DNA from: Streptomyces scopuliridis RB72
GTDB lineage: Bacteria > Actinomycetota > Actinomycetes > Streptomycetales > Streptomycetaceae
Length of the DNA: 64,000 nt
Direction of reading: 5' to 3'
Assembly: GCF_000718095.1 (NCBI RefSeq)
Contig: NZ_JOEI01000004.1
Span: forward strand, 1 to 64,000
Shown: positions 32,991-41,819 of the stretch, piece by piece
Layout of the letters: every line of letters begins with the position of its first letter
Numbering within the stretch: the stretch's first letter is position 1
Program-made: the position numbers and the translations under genes
The notes under the pieces: generated by a model
The model's database searches: none
What the model saw: the letters and a program-made list of their open reading frames with translations, nothing else
What the model was told of the DNA's origin: nothing

Positions 32991-34781
32991 TCAGAGCAGG
33001 TCGGCGTACTGGTTCCAGCCGCCGCTGCCGATCTTCACCCGGGCCTTCAGAGGCGCGGACGCCTTGCCGGTGCCCGCGTAGAAGTACAGCTCGCCCGCCG
33101 AGTTCGAGGCGAGCAGGTCGGCGACGCCGTCGCCGTTGAGGTCACCGGGGGCCGCGATGTTCTTGTACTGGCTCCAGCCCGCGCCGCCGATCTGCGCCTT
33201 CGCACCGAACGGTGAACTCGCCTTGCCCGTACCGGCGTACAGGTACAGGCCGCTGGAGCTGCGCGCGAGCAGATCGGCGCGGCCGTCGCCGGTGAGGTCA
33301 CCCGCGCCGACGATCTTGTTGAACTGCGACCAGCCGCTGCCGCCGATCTGGACGCGGCCCTTCACCGACATGCCCGTACCGTTGCCCGCGTAGAAGTAGA
33401 GGGCGGTGGAGCTGCGGGCCAGCAGATCGCTCTTGCCGTCGCCGTTGAGATCCCCGGGGCCGATGACCAGGTTGTACGACTTGGATCCGCCCGCGATCTC
33501 GGGGTCGGACGAGGCATAGGCACCGGCGTTGTACAGGTGGCCGTCGTACGTGCTGTGCTCGATCAGGTCCGAGCTGCCGTTCGCGCGCAGCGACACCGCG
33601 TGGGTCAGCCGGACCAGCGAACGGTCCCAGCCGTCGCCGATCAGGTACTTCGAGGTGAGCCGGCCGGTGCCGGTGGTGCCGTAGTAGTAGAGCGTCCCGC
33701 CGGAGGTACGGGCGAAGACGCCGGCCTTGCCGAAGTGCGGCCGGTTGCCCGCGCCCGCGAACTGGGTCACCAGTCCCCAGCCCGTGCCGGCCTGCTCCCG
33801 GGCGGCGAACGTGCCGTTGCCGTTGCCCTCGTAGAAGTAGAGGGTTCCGTCGTACGCGCGGGCCACCAGGTCCGGGGTGCCGTTCCCGCTGTAGTCCGTG
33901 CCGCCGACCAGTTGGTTGTACTGGCTCCAGCCGGCGCCGCCGATCTGGATCCGGTCCTTGAACGGATAGCCGGTGCTGCTGCCGTTGCCGGGGTAGACGT
34001 ACAGCCCGGTGGCGTTGCGTGCGACGAGATCGGCCAGACCGTCGCCGTTGATATCGTCCACGCCGACCAGCTGGTCGAACTGGCTCCAGCCGGCGCCACC
34101 CACCTGGATCCCGGCCTTGAACCCCTTGCCGGTGCCGGGGAAGAGGAACAGCCCCGAGGAGCTGCGGGCCAGCAGGTCCGGCGTGCCGTCACCGGTCAGA
34201 TCGCCGGGGACGACCAGCTTGTCGTACGCCTGCCAGCCGGTGCTGAGCGTGGTGTACGAGGTCATGCCGCCGTAGAGGGTGGAGTTCGCCCCACTGTGCA
34301 GCCGCAGGGAGCCGGTGGGCGTCACGGTGAGCAGGTCGGCCTTGCCGTCGCCGGTGAGATCGCCGGGCAGCAGCAGGTCCTTGACCTGGGAGTCGTCCGC
34401 GGAGATCACGGCCGCGCCGTCGGAGCCCCAGTCGGCCCAGACCTCGCCGTAGTCGGTGCGGTACACCAGATCGCCGTAGCCGTCGCCGTCCATGTCGCCG
34501 CGCTGCGCGGGGGTGCCCGCCGCGGCCCGGCCCGCGGCGAGACGGCGGTCCTGGCCCTTGGCGGCGTCCGCGCCGTCGCGGCCCGGGAGGCTGAAGGTGG
34601 GCCGGGTGGACGGCGGAACAGGAAGGGTGACGGCGCCGTGCGGTCCGCTGTCCGGCGTATCGGCCGCCGAGGCCGTGGTGACCATCAGCGAACCGCTCAC
34701 CAGCAGCCCGGCGCAGCCGAGCACGGCCGAGCGGGCGATCCTGCGGGGCCACTCGGCCCCGGGTCTTGCGTGGACGGACAT
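32991..34781 (-). CDS. Secreted FG-GAP/VCBS-repeat protein
   Basis: 596 residues with a Sec signal peptide (basic MSVHARPGAEWPRRIAR, hydrophobic core, cleavage near TTASA-AD). At least eight calcium-binding-type loops of form D-x-[ND]-G-[DN]-G are spread along it (DMDGDG, DLTGDG, DINGDG, DLNGDG), each followed by DL and a YxYxGTG-type strand, as in FG-GAP beta-propellers. Repeats of GGAGWSQ fall between the loops. No catalytic domain is fused, so an extracellular binding or scaffold role is likely. ATG 34781 has GGAGG six bases upstream. Confidence 0.85.
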   Translation of the reverse strand: MSVHARPGAEWPRRIARSAVLGCAGLLVSGSLMVTTASAADTPDSGPHGAVTLPVPPSTRPTFSLPGRDGADAAKGQDRRLAAGRAAAGTPAQRGDMDGDGYGDLVYRTDYGEVWADWGSDGAAVISADDSQVKDLLLPGDLTGDGKADLLTVTPTGSLRLHSGANSTLYGGMTSYTTLSTGWQAYDKLVVPGDLTGDGTPDLLARSSSGLFLFPGTGKGFKAGIQVGGAGWSQFDQLVGVDDINGDGLADLVARNATGLYVYPGNGSSTGYPFKDRIQIGGAGWSQYNQLVGGTDYSGNGTPDLVARAYDGTLYFYEGNGNGTFAAREQAGTGWGLVTQFAGAGNRPHFGKAGVFARTSGGTLYYYGTTGTGRLTSKYLIGDGWDRSLVRLTHAVSLRANGSSDLIEHSTYDGHLYNAGAYASSDPEIAGGSKSYNLVIGPGDLNGDGKSDLLARSSTALYFYAGNGTGMSVKGRVQIGGSGWSQFNKIVGAGDLTGDGRADLLARSSSGLYLYAGTGKASSPFGAKAQIGGAGWSQYKNIAAPGDLNGDGVADLLASNSAGELYFYAGTGKASAPLKARVKIGSGGWNQYADLL

Positions 34782-35153
34782 CCTGCCTCCAGTGAGGTGT
34801 GAAGGAGCCCGGGGATCAGCGGCGGCACACGCCGAGCACGGCGGTGCGCGGGTCGCGGGGTGTCAGGTGATGTGGCACCGCTGGAATCGTCGTTGGACTG
34901 CCGTCGGCCCATGGCACGACGGGAACTGCCCCCACGGTGATGGAACTGCCCCCCACAGCGATGACGCCCTCCCCAGGTCGTGAGGTAGGTGTATCCGGCC
35001 GTGGGTTCTGTCGGCAAGTCAGTTGTGAAGTCCCGATGGATATTTTGTTAACGAAGGTGGGGAAATAGGTGAATTGCCATGCGGGATCGGGTCCGTGGGC
35101 GGCGGTCCTGTCGGGCCCGGTCGCGCGCTTGACGGGTGTGCCGCGTGGTGCGC
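34782..35153. other. Intergenic region between the FG-GAP gene and recA
   Basis: This space between divergent genes holds two direct copies of GGAACTGCCCCC at 34922 and 34942, twenty bases apart, and an AT-rich stretch at about 35030-35075, unusual against the high GC of the window. The AT-rich part probably contains the promoter of the secreted FG-GAP gene, but I cannot assign its boxes. A TTGACG at 35129 may be a further recA-directed -35. I see no open reading frame or RNA gene that I would support. Confidence 0.5.
34922..34956 (-). repeat. Two direct repeats upstream of the FG-GAP gene
   Basis: GGAACTGCCCCCAC at 34922-34935 and GGAACTGCCCCCCAC at 34942-34956 (plus-strand reading), period 20 bp, about two helical turns. 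They lie 140-175 bases before the FG-GAP start. The spacing would suit a dimeric regulator, but no factor is known to me. Confidence 0.55.
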
Positions 35154-35183
35154 TTGACAGTAAAATCGAACATCCATTCTCAT
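35154..35183 (+). promoter_or_regulatory. recA promoter with LexA/SOS-type box
   Basis: TTGACA at 35154-35159 is a perfect -35. CGAACATCCATTCT at 35167-35180 overlaps the spacer and the -10 area and matches the Gram-positive SOS box CGAAC-N4-GTTCG apart from ATTC for GTTC and the last base. The core GAACATCCATTC is, as I recall, the SOS-like motif reported for streptomycete recA. LexA bound here would block this promoter. Confidence 0.75.
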
Positions 35184-35304
35184 GGATGACTGCCGGTGGT
35201 TCCCGGGACCGGTCGGCGGTGTGATGCGGTGGGCTGTCCGGAGAGGTGGGCCGGTGCGGTGGGCCGGCGGAGTTTTCCACAGGCCGGGAGGGCGTCGGGA
35301 CGCG

Positions 35305-35327
35305 TTGTCAGTGGCAGGGGATAGCGT
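35305..35327 (+). promoter_or_regulatory. RecA-NDp / PafBC-type promoter of recA
   Basis: TTGTCAGTG (35305-35313), eight bases, then TAGCGT (35322-35327) is an exact match to TTGTCRGTG-N8-TANNNT, the LexA-independent DNA-damage promoter of actinobacteria activated by PafBC. The start site would be near 35334, giving a leader of about 37 bases with a GGTGGAA ribosome-binding site before ATG 35371. Confidence 0.85.
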
Positions 35328-35370
35328 CTTTGACGTGAAGCGATCGACTCAAGCAAATCGGGTGGAACCC

Positions 35371-36495
<1,125 letters not shown>

Positions 36496-36503
36496 CTCGT
36501 CCC

Positions 36504-37085
36504 GTGCCTTACGCGAAGAGGCGGCGGACGGAAAGGCCGGGCGACAGCTCCGACCCGTCGAGGGCCGGGCAGGAGCTGTCGCCCCAGGATCCGGCGGAGC
36601 GGGCGCGGGCGATCTGCCTGCGCCTGCTCACCGGAACCCCCCGTACCCGCAAACAGCTGGCGGACGCGCTGGCCAAGCGGGAGATCCCCGAGGACGTGGC
36701 GCAGGAGGTGCTCTCCCGCTTCGAGGATGTGGGACTGATCGACGATGCGGCGTTCGCGGACGCCTGGGTGGAGTCCCGGCATCACGGCCGGGGCCTGGCC
36801 CGGCGTGCGCTCGCCCGTGAGCTGCGTACGAAAGGGGTGGACGCCACGCTGATCGACGAGGCGGTCGGGCAGCTGGACTCCGACCAGGAGGAGGCGACCG
36901 CCCGCGAGCTGGTCGCCCGCAAACTCCGCGCCACCCGCGGTATGGAACGCGACCGAAGGCTGCGCAGGCTCGCGGGCATGCTGGCCCGCAAGGGCTATCC
37001 GGAAGGCATGGCGCTCAGGGTGGTCCGACAAGCGCTGGAGGAGGAGGGGGAGGACACCGAGGGGCTGGACGAGAACCTCTACTAG
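36504..37085 (+). CDS. recX: Recombination regulator RecX
   Basis: 193 residues of mostly helical three-helix repeats (RKQLADALAKREIPEDVAQEV-type start, written here in part as RKQLADALAKRE, and FEDVGLIDDAAFADAWVESR). RecX binds RecA filaments and limits their activity. GTG 36504 begins eight bases after the recA stop, so the genes are co-transcribed and probably translationally coupled. The first 30 residues are basic and low-complexity. Confidence 0.93.
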   Translation: MPYAKRRRTERPGDSSDPSRAGQELSPQDPAERARAICLRLLTGTPRTRKQLADALAKREIPEDVAQEVLSRFEDVGLIDDAAFADAWVESRHHGRGLARRALARELRTKGVDATLIDEAVGQLDSDQEEATARELVARKLRATRGMERDRRLRRLAGMLARKGYPEGMALRVVRQALEEEGEDTEGLDENLY

Positions 37086-37206
37086 ATGGCGGGCCGTACG
37101 GCGAGGGTCCGGGCCGGGCGGCGCTCCGGATCCGACCGGTCGACGCGACAGCGGCCAGGCGATGATCAGGCCCGGAGCCCAGACCCGGGGTCCAGGCCCG
37201 CCCGCT

Positions 37207-37656
37207 TTACGCCGTGTCCCCGGCCTCCGCGCCGTCCCCGGCCGCGACAACCGGCAGGCCCTCCGCCTTCCACGCCTGGAATCCCCCGACGAGGTCGGTC
37301 GCGCGGTGCAGTCCCAACTGCCGCAGGGACACCGCCGCGAGGCTCGACGCGTACCCCTCGTTGCAGATCACCACCACCCGCAGATCGTGGCTCGTGGCCT
37401 CCCGCGCGCGATGGCTGCCCTGGGGGTCGAGCCGCCACTCCAGCTCATTGCGCTCGACGACCAGCGCCCCCGGGATCAGCCCGTCGCGCTCGCGCAGCGC
37501 CGCGTACCGGATGTCCACGAGCAGCGCACCGTCCGCTGCAGCCTCGGCCGCTTCCCTCGGCCCTATTCGGTCCAGGTCCGCACGGACCCGTTCCAGCAGC
37601 TCATCGATCCCCACGCGACCGATGGCCACGTGCTCGGATATGGCCTGGTCCGTCAC
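37207..37656 (-). CDS. Rhodanese-like domain protein
   Basis: 149 residues forming a single rhodanese domain with active-site Cys98 in the loop CNEGYASS. Single-domain rhodaneses transfer sulfane sulfur or act as sulfur carriers. GTG 37656 overlaps the stop of the cysteine-dioxygenase-like gene (GTGA), with GAGGAG five bases upstream. The coupling to that gene suggests a shared role in sulfur or cysteine catabolism. A GTG two codons earlier is the alternative start. Confidence 0.87.
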   Translation of the reverse strand: MTDQAISEHVAIGRVGIDELLERVRADLDRIGPREAAEAAADGALLVDIRYAALRERDGLIPGALVVERNELEWRLDPQGSHRAREATSHDLRVVVICNEGYASSLAAVSLRQLGLHRATDLVGGFQAWKAEGLPVVAAGDGAEAGDTA

Positions 37657-38222
37657 TGCCACTCCTCGGGGCGCTCGACCTGCTCAAGGCGGAGCACGGC
37701 GCCCGTGCGGCTGTAGCGCCGCATCAGCGGCAGCGGCGGATAGTAGGCGTGTACGGAGACGGCGTGCTCGGCCCCGGACTCATTGCGCACCTCGTGCACA
37801 TGGTGTCTGCCGAACGCCCGGCCCTCCCCGGCCGTCAACTGCCGCTCACGGTCGACGCCTTCGGCCAGTTCCAGGGTCTTCCACCCCTCGGTGGGCAGCC
37901 GGGCCGCGAGCGAGTCCTCCTTGAGGGTGCCCGACGCCGTGGCGAAGGCGCCGTGCGAGCCGCCGTGGTCGTGCCAGCCGGTTCCCGTGCCGGGCGGCCA
38001 GCCGATCAGCCATGCCTCGCTGCCCGCGGGACCGTTGAGCCGGATCCACGTACGGCCCTCCGGATCCAGCGGGAGCGAGGAGACCAGATCGGCGTCGGCC
38101 GCGCTCCTGCGGACGAAGTCGAGCAGCTCGGCGGGGGTCGGCCCGGCGGCCGAGGGCGTTGCGGCACCACGACCGGCGTCGGCATCGGTGCCGGATGCGG
38201 AGGTACGTACAGGTAGAGACAT
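37653..38222 (-). CDS. Cysteine dioxygenase family protein
   Basis: 189 residues with a cupin fold. The three iron-ligand histidines are visible: GWHDHGGSHGAF gives two, and HHVHEVRN gives the third. Family members oxidise cysteine to cysteine sulfinate. The C-terminal YYPPLPLMRRYS is typical of bacterial members. The N-terminal 30 residues are low-complexity. The gene sits between a Cys-containing leader ORF and a translationally coupled rhodanese, supporting a role in cysteine turnover. Only a weak ribosome-binding site precedes ATG 38222. Confidence 0.87.
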   Translation of the reverse strand: MSLPVRTSASGTDADAGRGAATPSAAGPTPAELLDFVRRSAADADLVSSLPLDPEGRTWIRLNGPAGSEAWLIGWPPGTGTGWHDHGGSHGAFATASGTLKEDSLAARLPTEGWKTLELAEGVDRERQLTAGEGRAFGRHHVHEVRNESGAEHAVSVHAYYPPLPLMRRYSRTGAVLRLEQVERPEEWQ

Positions 38223-38255
38223 GGTGACCGTCCTGAGATGTTCGCGAAGAGGTGC

Positions 38256-38275
38256 CGTCGCGGCGCCGCGCGACG
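38256..38275 (-). promoter_or_regulatory. Hairpin between the Cys leader ORF and the cysteine-dioxygenase-like gene
   Basis: A 7-bp perfect stem (CGTCGCG / CGCGACG) with a six-base loop, 25 bases after the leader stop codon and 34 before the structural start. No T-run follows. It could be one of the alternative structures of an attenuator or could mask the weak ribosome-binding site. Confidence 0.4.
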
Positions 38276-38299
38276 AGCGTGTGAAGACAGAGGGGCGAA

Positions 38300-38347
38300 T
38301 CAGCAGGACGGGCGACACACGCAGCCCGCATAGCGGAGCAAGTCCAT
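38300..38347 (-). CDS. Putative cysteine-responsive leader peptide
   Basis: A 15-codon ORF encoding MDLLRYAGCVCRPSC. Cys codons occupy positions 9, 11 and the last sense codon before TGA. ATG 38347 has a good GGAGAG ribosome-binding site six bases upstream. The ORF lies 77 bases before a cysteine-dioxygenase-like gene on the same strand. Small ORFs of this kind before sulfur-metabolism genes are commonly called putative leader peptides in Streptomyces, and Cys-tract ORFs act as attenuators in mycobacteria. Ribosome stalling at the Cys codons would sense Cys-tRNA supply. The assignment is from sequence and context only. Confidence 0.6.
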   Translation of the reverse strand: MDLLRYAGCVCRPSC

Positions 38348-38440
38348 ATGGACTCTCCGCCACAGGCGCACATCGGTGTCGGTCACGTTCCGGAGTACAC
38401 CATGCGAGCCCGCGGCGGTCAATCGATGTTCGCAGTGTGG

Positions 38441-40030
38441 TCAGGGGGCGTCCGCGCGAACCTCCGACGGGGCGGAGGGACTGCCTCCGCGCGCCGCGTC
38501 CGCCGCCGCGTAGAGATCGGCGGGGCGCACCCCACCGAAGGCCGCCACCAGATGCCCGTCCGGCCGCACCAGCAGCACACTGTGCGCGGAGGCTCCCGGG
38601 TACGCCTCCGTGACCAGCAGCTCGGCCCGTACCGGCAGGGCGGTCACCGCCGCCGCCAGCCGTGGCATCACCCCAGCCGTCAGCCAGTGCCGCCGGTCCC
38701 ACACCCCGGTGCCGGGCGCGACCAGCACCACCAGGTGCAGGCCACGGCCGAGCCGGTCCCCGAGCCGTACGGTCGTACCGTCGGGCGCGGTCACCCGTAC
38801 GTCCTCCACCGGGGCGCCGGGGGGCGTACCCACAGCCGTCTGCGCCTCGGCGCGCGGAGGCGCGAGGGGGGAGTGCGGATAGGCGGGCGGTGCCCCCAAT
38901 GGTCCGTGCCCCAGATGCCCGTCGGCGAGCAGGGTGTCGTGCCCGCGCGTGGCGCCCGGCATGTACGTACGCAGCCCGCCGCCGCCCCGCAGTATCGGCA
39001 GCGACTGGTCGGCCGCGCGCAGCCGGGCGGCGACGGCCGTGCGCCGCTCCGCCTGATAGCTGTCCAGCAGGGTCTCCGACGCCCCGTGGTGCCAGTCCTC
39101 GGCGATCTTCCAGGCGAGGTTGCCGACGTCCCGCAGCCCTTCGTCGAGGCCCTGCGTGCCCACCGCGCCCAGAAGATGGGCGGCGTCCCCGGCGAGGAAG
39201 GCCCGTCCGGCGCGCCAGCGCCTGGCCAGCCGGTGGTGCAGGGTGTAGACGCCCGTGTCGAGCAGTTCGTACGGCGGTGTCTCGCCGCACCAGCCGGCCA
39301 GGGTGTCCCGTAACCGCGTCACCAGCGCGTCGGGCGTGACCAGCTCGCCACGGGAGGGCAGCAGCCAGTCGAGCCGCCACACACCGTCGGCCAGCGGCCT
39401 GGCGGACACCTCCTCGCCGCCGCCGGACCAGGGCGGCTGCCGGTGCAGCAGGGCCTCGCCCGGCCAGGGCAGCTCGGCGCGGAGTGCGGCGACGGCATGC
39501 CGCTCCACCGCCGTACGCCCGGGGAAACGGATGCCGAGCAGCTTGCGGACCGTGGACCTCGCGCCGTCGCACCCCACCAGATGGCTGCCGCGCCACCAGG
39601 TCGCCCCGGGACCGCGGGTGTGCACGGTGACTCCGCGGGCGTCCTGCTCCAGCGAGTCGAGCCGGTTGCCGGTGACCACGCGCACCAGCTCCTGGCCGGC
39701 GATGGCGCTCCGCAGCCCGCGCGAAAGGGCGTGCTGAGGGATGTGCAGGGGGGCGGGGGCGTCCTCACCGAGAGGCAGTTCCCGCATGAGCTGCTTGCGC
39801 CGCATCAGACGCCAGCCGATCCAGTGCGCGCCCTCGTCACCGAGGGTGGTGCAGCCCAGCCGTGCCATCAGGGCGGCGGTGTCGGGCCGCAGTATGGCGG
39901 TACGGGCCGGACGCGGATCGTCCGTACCGGTCCCCTCGTCCAGGACGACGGAGGGGACACCCTGCGCGGCGAGGGCCAGAGAGAGCGCGAGACCGACGGG
40001 GCCCGCGCCGGCGACGATCACCGGGTCCAC
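38441..40030 (-). CDS. FAD-dependent aromatic-type monooxygenase (group A)
   Basis: 529 residues. It has the FAD Rossmann motif VIVAGAGPVGLALSLALA at the N-terminus, the CDGARS motif (about 150-156) and the ribityl-binding GRAFLAGDAAHLLGAVGTQGL (in the form FLAGDAAHLLG). A C-terminal thioredoxin-like domain (about 400-520) places it with PheA/MhpA/TetX-like aromatic hydroxylases. The aromatic substrate cannot be read from the sequence. No biosynthetic cluster surrounds it. GTG 40030 has GGAGGGG seven bases upstream. Confidence 0.85.
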   Translation of the reverse strand: MDPVIVAGAGPVGLALSLALAAQGVPSVVLDEGTGTDDPRPARTAILRPDTAALMARLGCTTLGDEGAHWIGWRLMRRKQLMRELPLGEDAPAPLHIPQHALSRGLRSAIAGQELVRVVTGNRLDSLEQDARGVTVHTRGPGATWWRGSHLVGCDGARSTVRKLLGIRFPGRTAVERHAVAALRAELPWPGEALLHRQPPWSGGGEEVSARPLADGVWRLDWLLPSRGELVTPDALVTRLRDTLAGWCGETPPYELLDTGVYTLHHRLARRWRAGRAFLAGDAAHLLGAVGTQGLDEGLRDVGNLAWKIAEDWHHGASETLLDSYQAERRTAVAARLRAADQSLPILRGGGGLRTYMPGATRGHDTLLADGHLGHGPLGAPPAYPHSPLAPPRAEAQTAVGTPPGAPVEDVRVTAPDGTTVRLGDRLGRGLHLVVLVAPGTGVWDRRHWLTAGVMPRLAAAVTALPVRAELLVTEAYPGASAHSVLLVRPDGHLVAAFGGVRPADLYAAADAARGGSPSAPSEVRADAP

Positions 40031-40136
40031 GGCGCGACCCCTCCGGCCCGTGCGGTCATACGGTCAAGGGCGGTAGGAGCCCGGTGCGTGATCACAGAAC
40101 GTATGCAACCTACTGGGGGTCCTTGCGTCAAGCGAC

Positions 40137-40166
40137 GGTCCGGGCGGCGCGTACGCCGCCCGGACC
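40137..40166 (-). terminator. Terminator of the gluABCD operon
   Basis: A 13-bp perfect stem (GGTCCGGGCGGCG / CGCCGCCCGGACC) with a CGTA loop, 18 bases after the gluD stop on the minus strand. It separates the importer from the monooxygenase gene. Confidence 0.75.
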
Positions 40167-40183
40167 CGCCAGTCCCGTCTGTC

Positions 40184-41074
40184 TCAGATGCCGCTGCCGT
40201 CCCCGACGTAGGTCCCGGCGTTGACATCGGGGAGCACCGCGCCCGTGCTCTTCTTGCCCCGGCGCAGCCGCTGCTCCAGCCAGCTCGCGAAGGTGGTGAG
40301 GATGAAGTTCAGCACGATGTAGATCAGCGCGATGACGACGAGCGTGGCGATGGTGTTGGCGCCGTAGTTCGCGGTGATCGTGCGGTTCTGCGAGAGCAGC
40401 TCGGACAGACCGAGGATCGCGCCGCCCAGCGCGGTGTCCTTGACGATGACGACGAGCTGGCTGACCAGGGCCGGCAGCATCGCGGTCACGGCCTGCGGCA
40501 GCAGTACGTACGCCATGGTCTGGCCCTTGCGCATACCGATCGCCTTCGCGGCGTCGGTCTGGCCGTTGGGCAGCGTGAGAATGCCGGCCCGGACGATCTC
40601 GGCGATGACCGAGGCGTTGTAGAGCACCAGGCCCGTCACCACGGCGTACAGCGGCCGCATGTCGGACGAGACATTGGTGAACTGCGCGTACGCCTGGGCG
40701 GCGAACACCATCATCAGCAGGACCGGGATGGAGCGGAAGAACTCGACGACGGCGCCGACCGGTACCCGTACCCAGGAGTGGTCCGAGAGCCGGCCGATAC
40801 CGAGCAGCGCGCCGAACGGCAGCGCTATCACGATGGACAGCGCCGCCGCCTTGAGGGTCTCACCGAGCCCCGGCAGCAGGTAGGTCGTCCACACCTCGGA
40901 GTCCGTGACGAACGGGCTCCACTTCTCGGACGCCAGCTGGTTCTTGTCGGCCATCTGAACGAGCACCCACCAGGCGGCGAGCGCGAAGACGACCAGGAAC
41001 ACGATCGTGTAGAGGATGTTGCGCCGCTTGGCGCGCGCACCGGGAGCGTCGTACAGAACGGACGTGGCACTCAT
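40184..41074 (-). CDS. gluD: Glutamate ABC transporter permease GluD
   Basis: 296 residues with an N-terminal helix and a five-helix permease core of the polar amino acid HisMQ family, including the EAA-type loop DAAKAIGMRKGQTMAYVLLPQA (in the form EIVRAGILTLPNGQ then AKAIGMRKGQ). The C-terminal tail is hydrophilic. The start overlaps the gluC stop by four bases (ATGA), so the two permease subunits are coupled and made in equal amounts. Confidence 0.92.
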   Translation of the reverse strand: MSATSVLYDAPGARAKRRNILYTIVFLVVFALAAWWVLVQMADKNQLASEKWSPFVTDSEVWTTYLLPGLGETLKAAALSIVIALPFGALLGIGRLSDHSWVRVPVGAVVEFFRSIPVLLMMVFAAQAYAQFTNVSSDMRPLYAVVTGLVLYNASVIAEIVRAGILTLPNGQTDAAKAIGMRKGQTMAYVLLPQAVTAMLPALVSQLVVIVKDTALGGAILGLSELLSQNRTITANYGANTIATLVVIALIYIVLNFILTTFASWLEQRLRRGKKSTGAVLPDVNAGTYVGDGSGI

Positions 41075-41745
41075 CGCTTCACCGCCACTCGCTTGCTGAC
41101 CCAGCCCAGAAGCAGACCGGTCGGGAGGGTGAGAACGACGAATCCGAAGGCGAACACCGCGAACACCGCGAAGAGCGCGCTGCTTTCGTTCTCGATCATT
41201 GTCTTCATCAGCGCCGACGCCTCCGCGACGCCTATCGCCGCGGCGACCGTGGTGTTCTTGGTCAGCGCGATCAGTACGTTGGCCAGCGGTGCCACGACCG
41301 AGCGGAACGCCTGGGGGAGCACGATCAGCCTCAGCACCTGGAAGAAGCTCAGACCCAGGGCGCGGGCGGCTTCGGCCTGCCCCACGGGCACGGTGTTGAT
41401 ACCGGAGCGCAGGGCCTCGCAGACGAAGGTGCTCGTGTAGGCGATCAGCCCCAGTACGGCCAGCCGGAAACCGATGGACTCGAAGTCCCCGCCGCCGAGC
41501 GTGATCTGGAGGGTCTGGCCGAGCCCCAGCGAACAGGCGACGAGGACCACGGTCAGCGGGGTGTTACGGACCAGATTGACGTAGGCGGTACCGAAGGCAC
41601 GCATCAGCGGCACGGGACTGACACGCATCCCGGCCAGCAGCGTTCCCCATAGGAGAGAACCAACTGCGGAGTAGAGGGTGAGCTGCACCGTCACCCAGAA
41701 GGCGCCGAGCAGGTCGTACTGCCCGGAATCAAGAAATTCGAACAC
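41071..41745 (-). CDS. gluC: Glutamate ABC transporter permease GluC
   Basis: 224 residues, five helices, HisMQ family, with the EAA loop CEALRSGINTVPVGQAEAAR (20 residues) contacting the ATPase. It pairs with GluD as the membrane channel. It lies 74 bases after gluB, and that gap is filled by a strong hairpin likely to lower expression of the permeases relative to the binding protein. Confidence 0.92.
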   Translation of the reverse strand: MFEFLDSGQYDLLGAFWVTVQLTLYSAVGSLLWGTLLAGMRVSPVPLMRAFGTAYVNLVRNTPLTVVLVACSLGLGQTLQITLGGGDFESIGFRLAVLGLIAYTSTFVCEALRSGINTVPVGQAEAARALGLSFFQVLRLIVLPQAFRSVVAPLANVLIALTKNTTVAAAIGVAEASALMKTMIENESSALFAVFAVFAFGFVVLTLPTGLLLGWVSKRVAVKR

Positions 41746-41780
41746 GATGCCCCGCGCTCTCCCCTGGTTGGCTGGTCGGT

Positions 41781-41809
41781 ACGCGCCGCCGGACCGGCCG
41801 GCGGCGCGT
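41781..41809 (-). terminator. Intra-operon hairpin between gluB and gluC
   Basis: A 12-bp perfect stem (ACGCGCCGCCGG / CCGGCGGCGCGT) with a five-base loop, 10 bases after the gluB stop. In the middle of an operon it is best read as a partial terminator or an mRNA 3'-end stabiliser that raises the binding protein over the permease subunits. Confidence 0.65.
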
Positions 41810-41819
41810 CACTGCTGTC

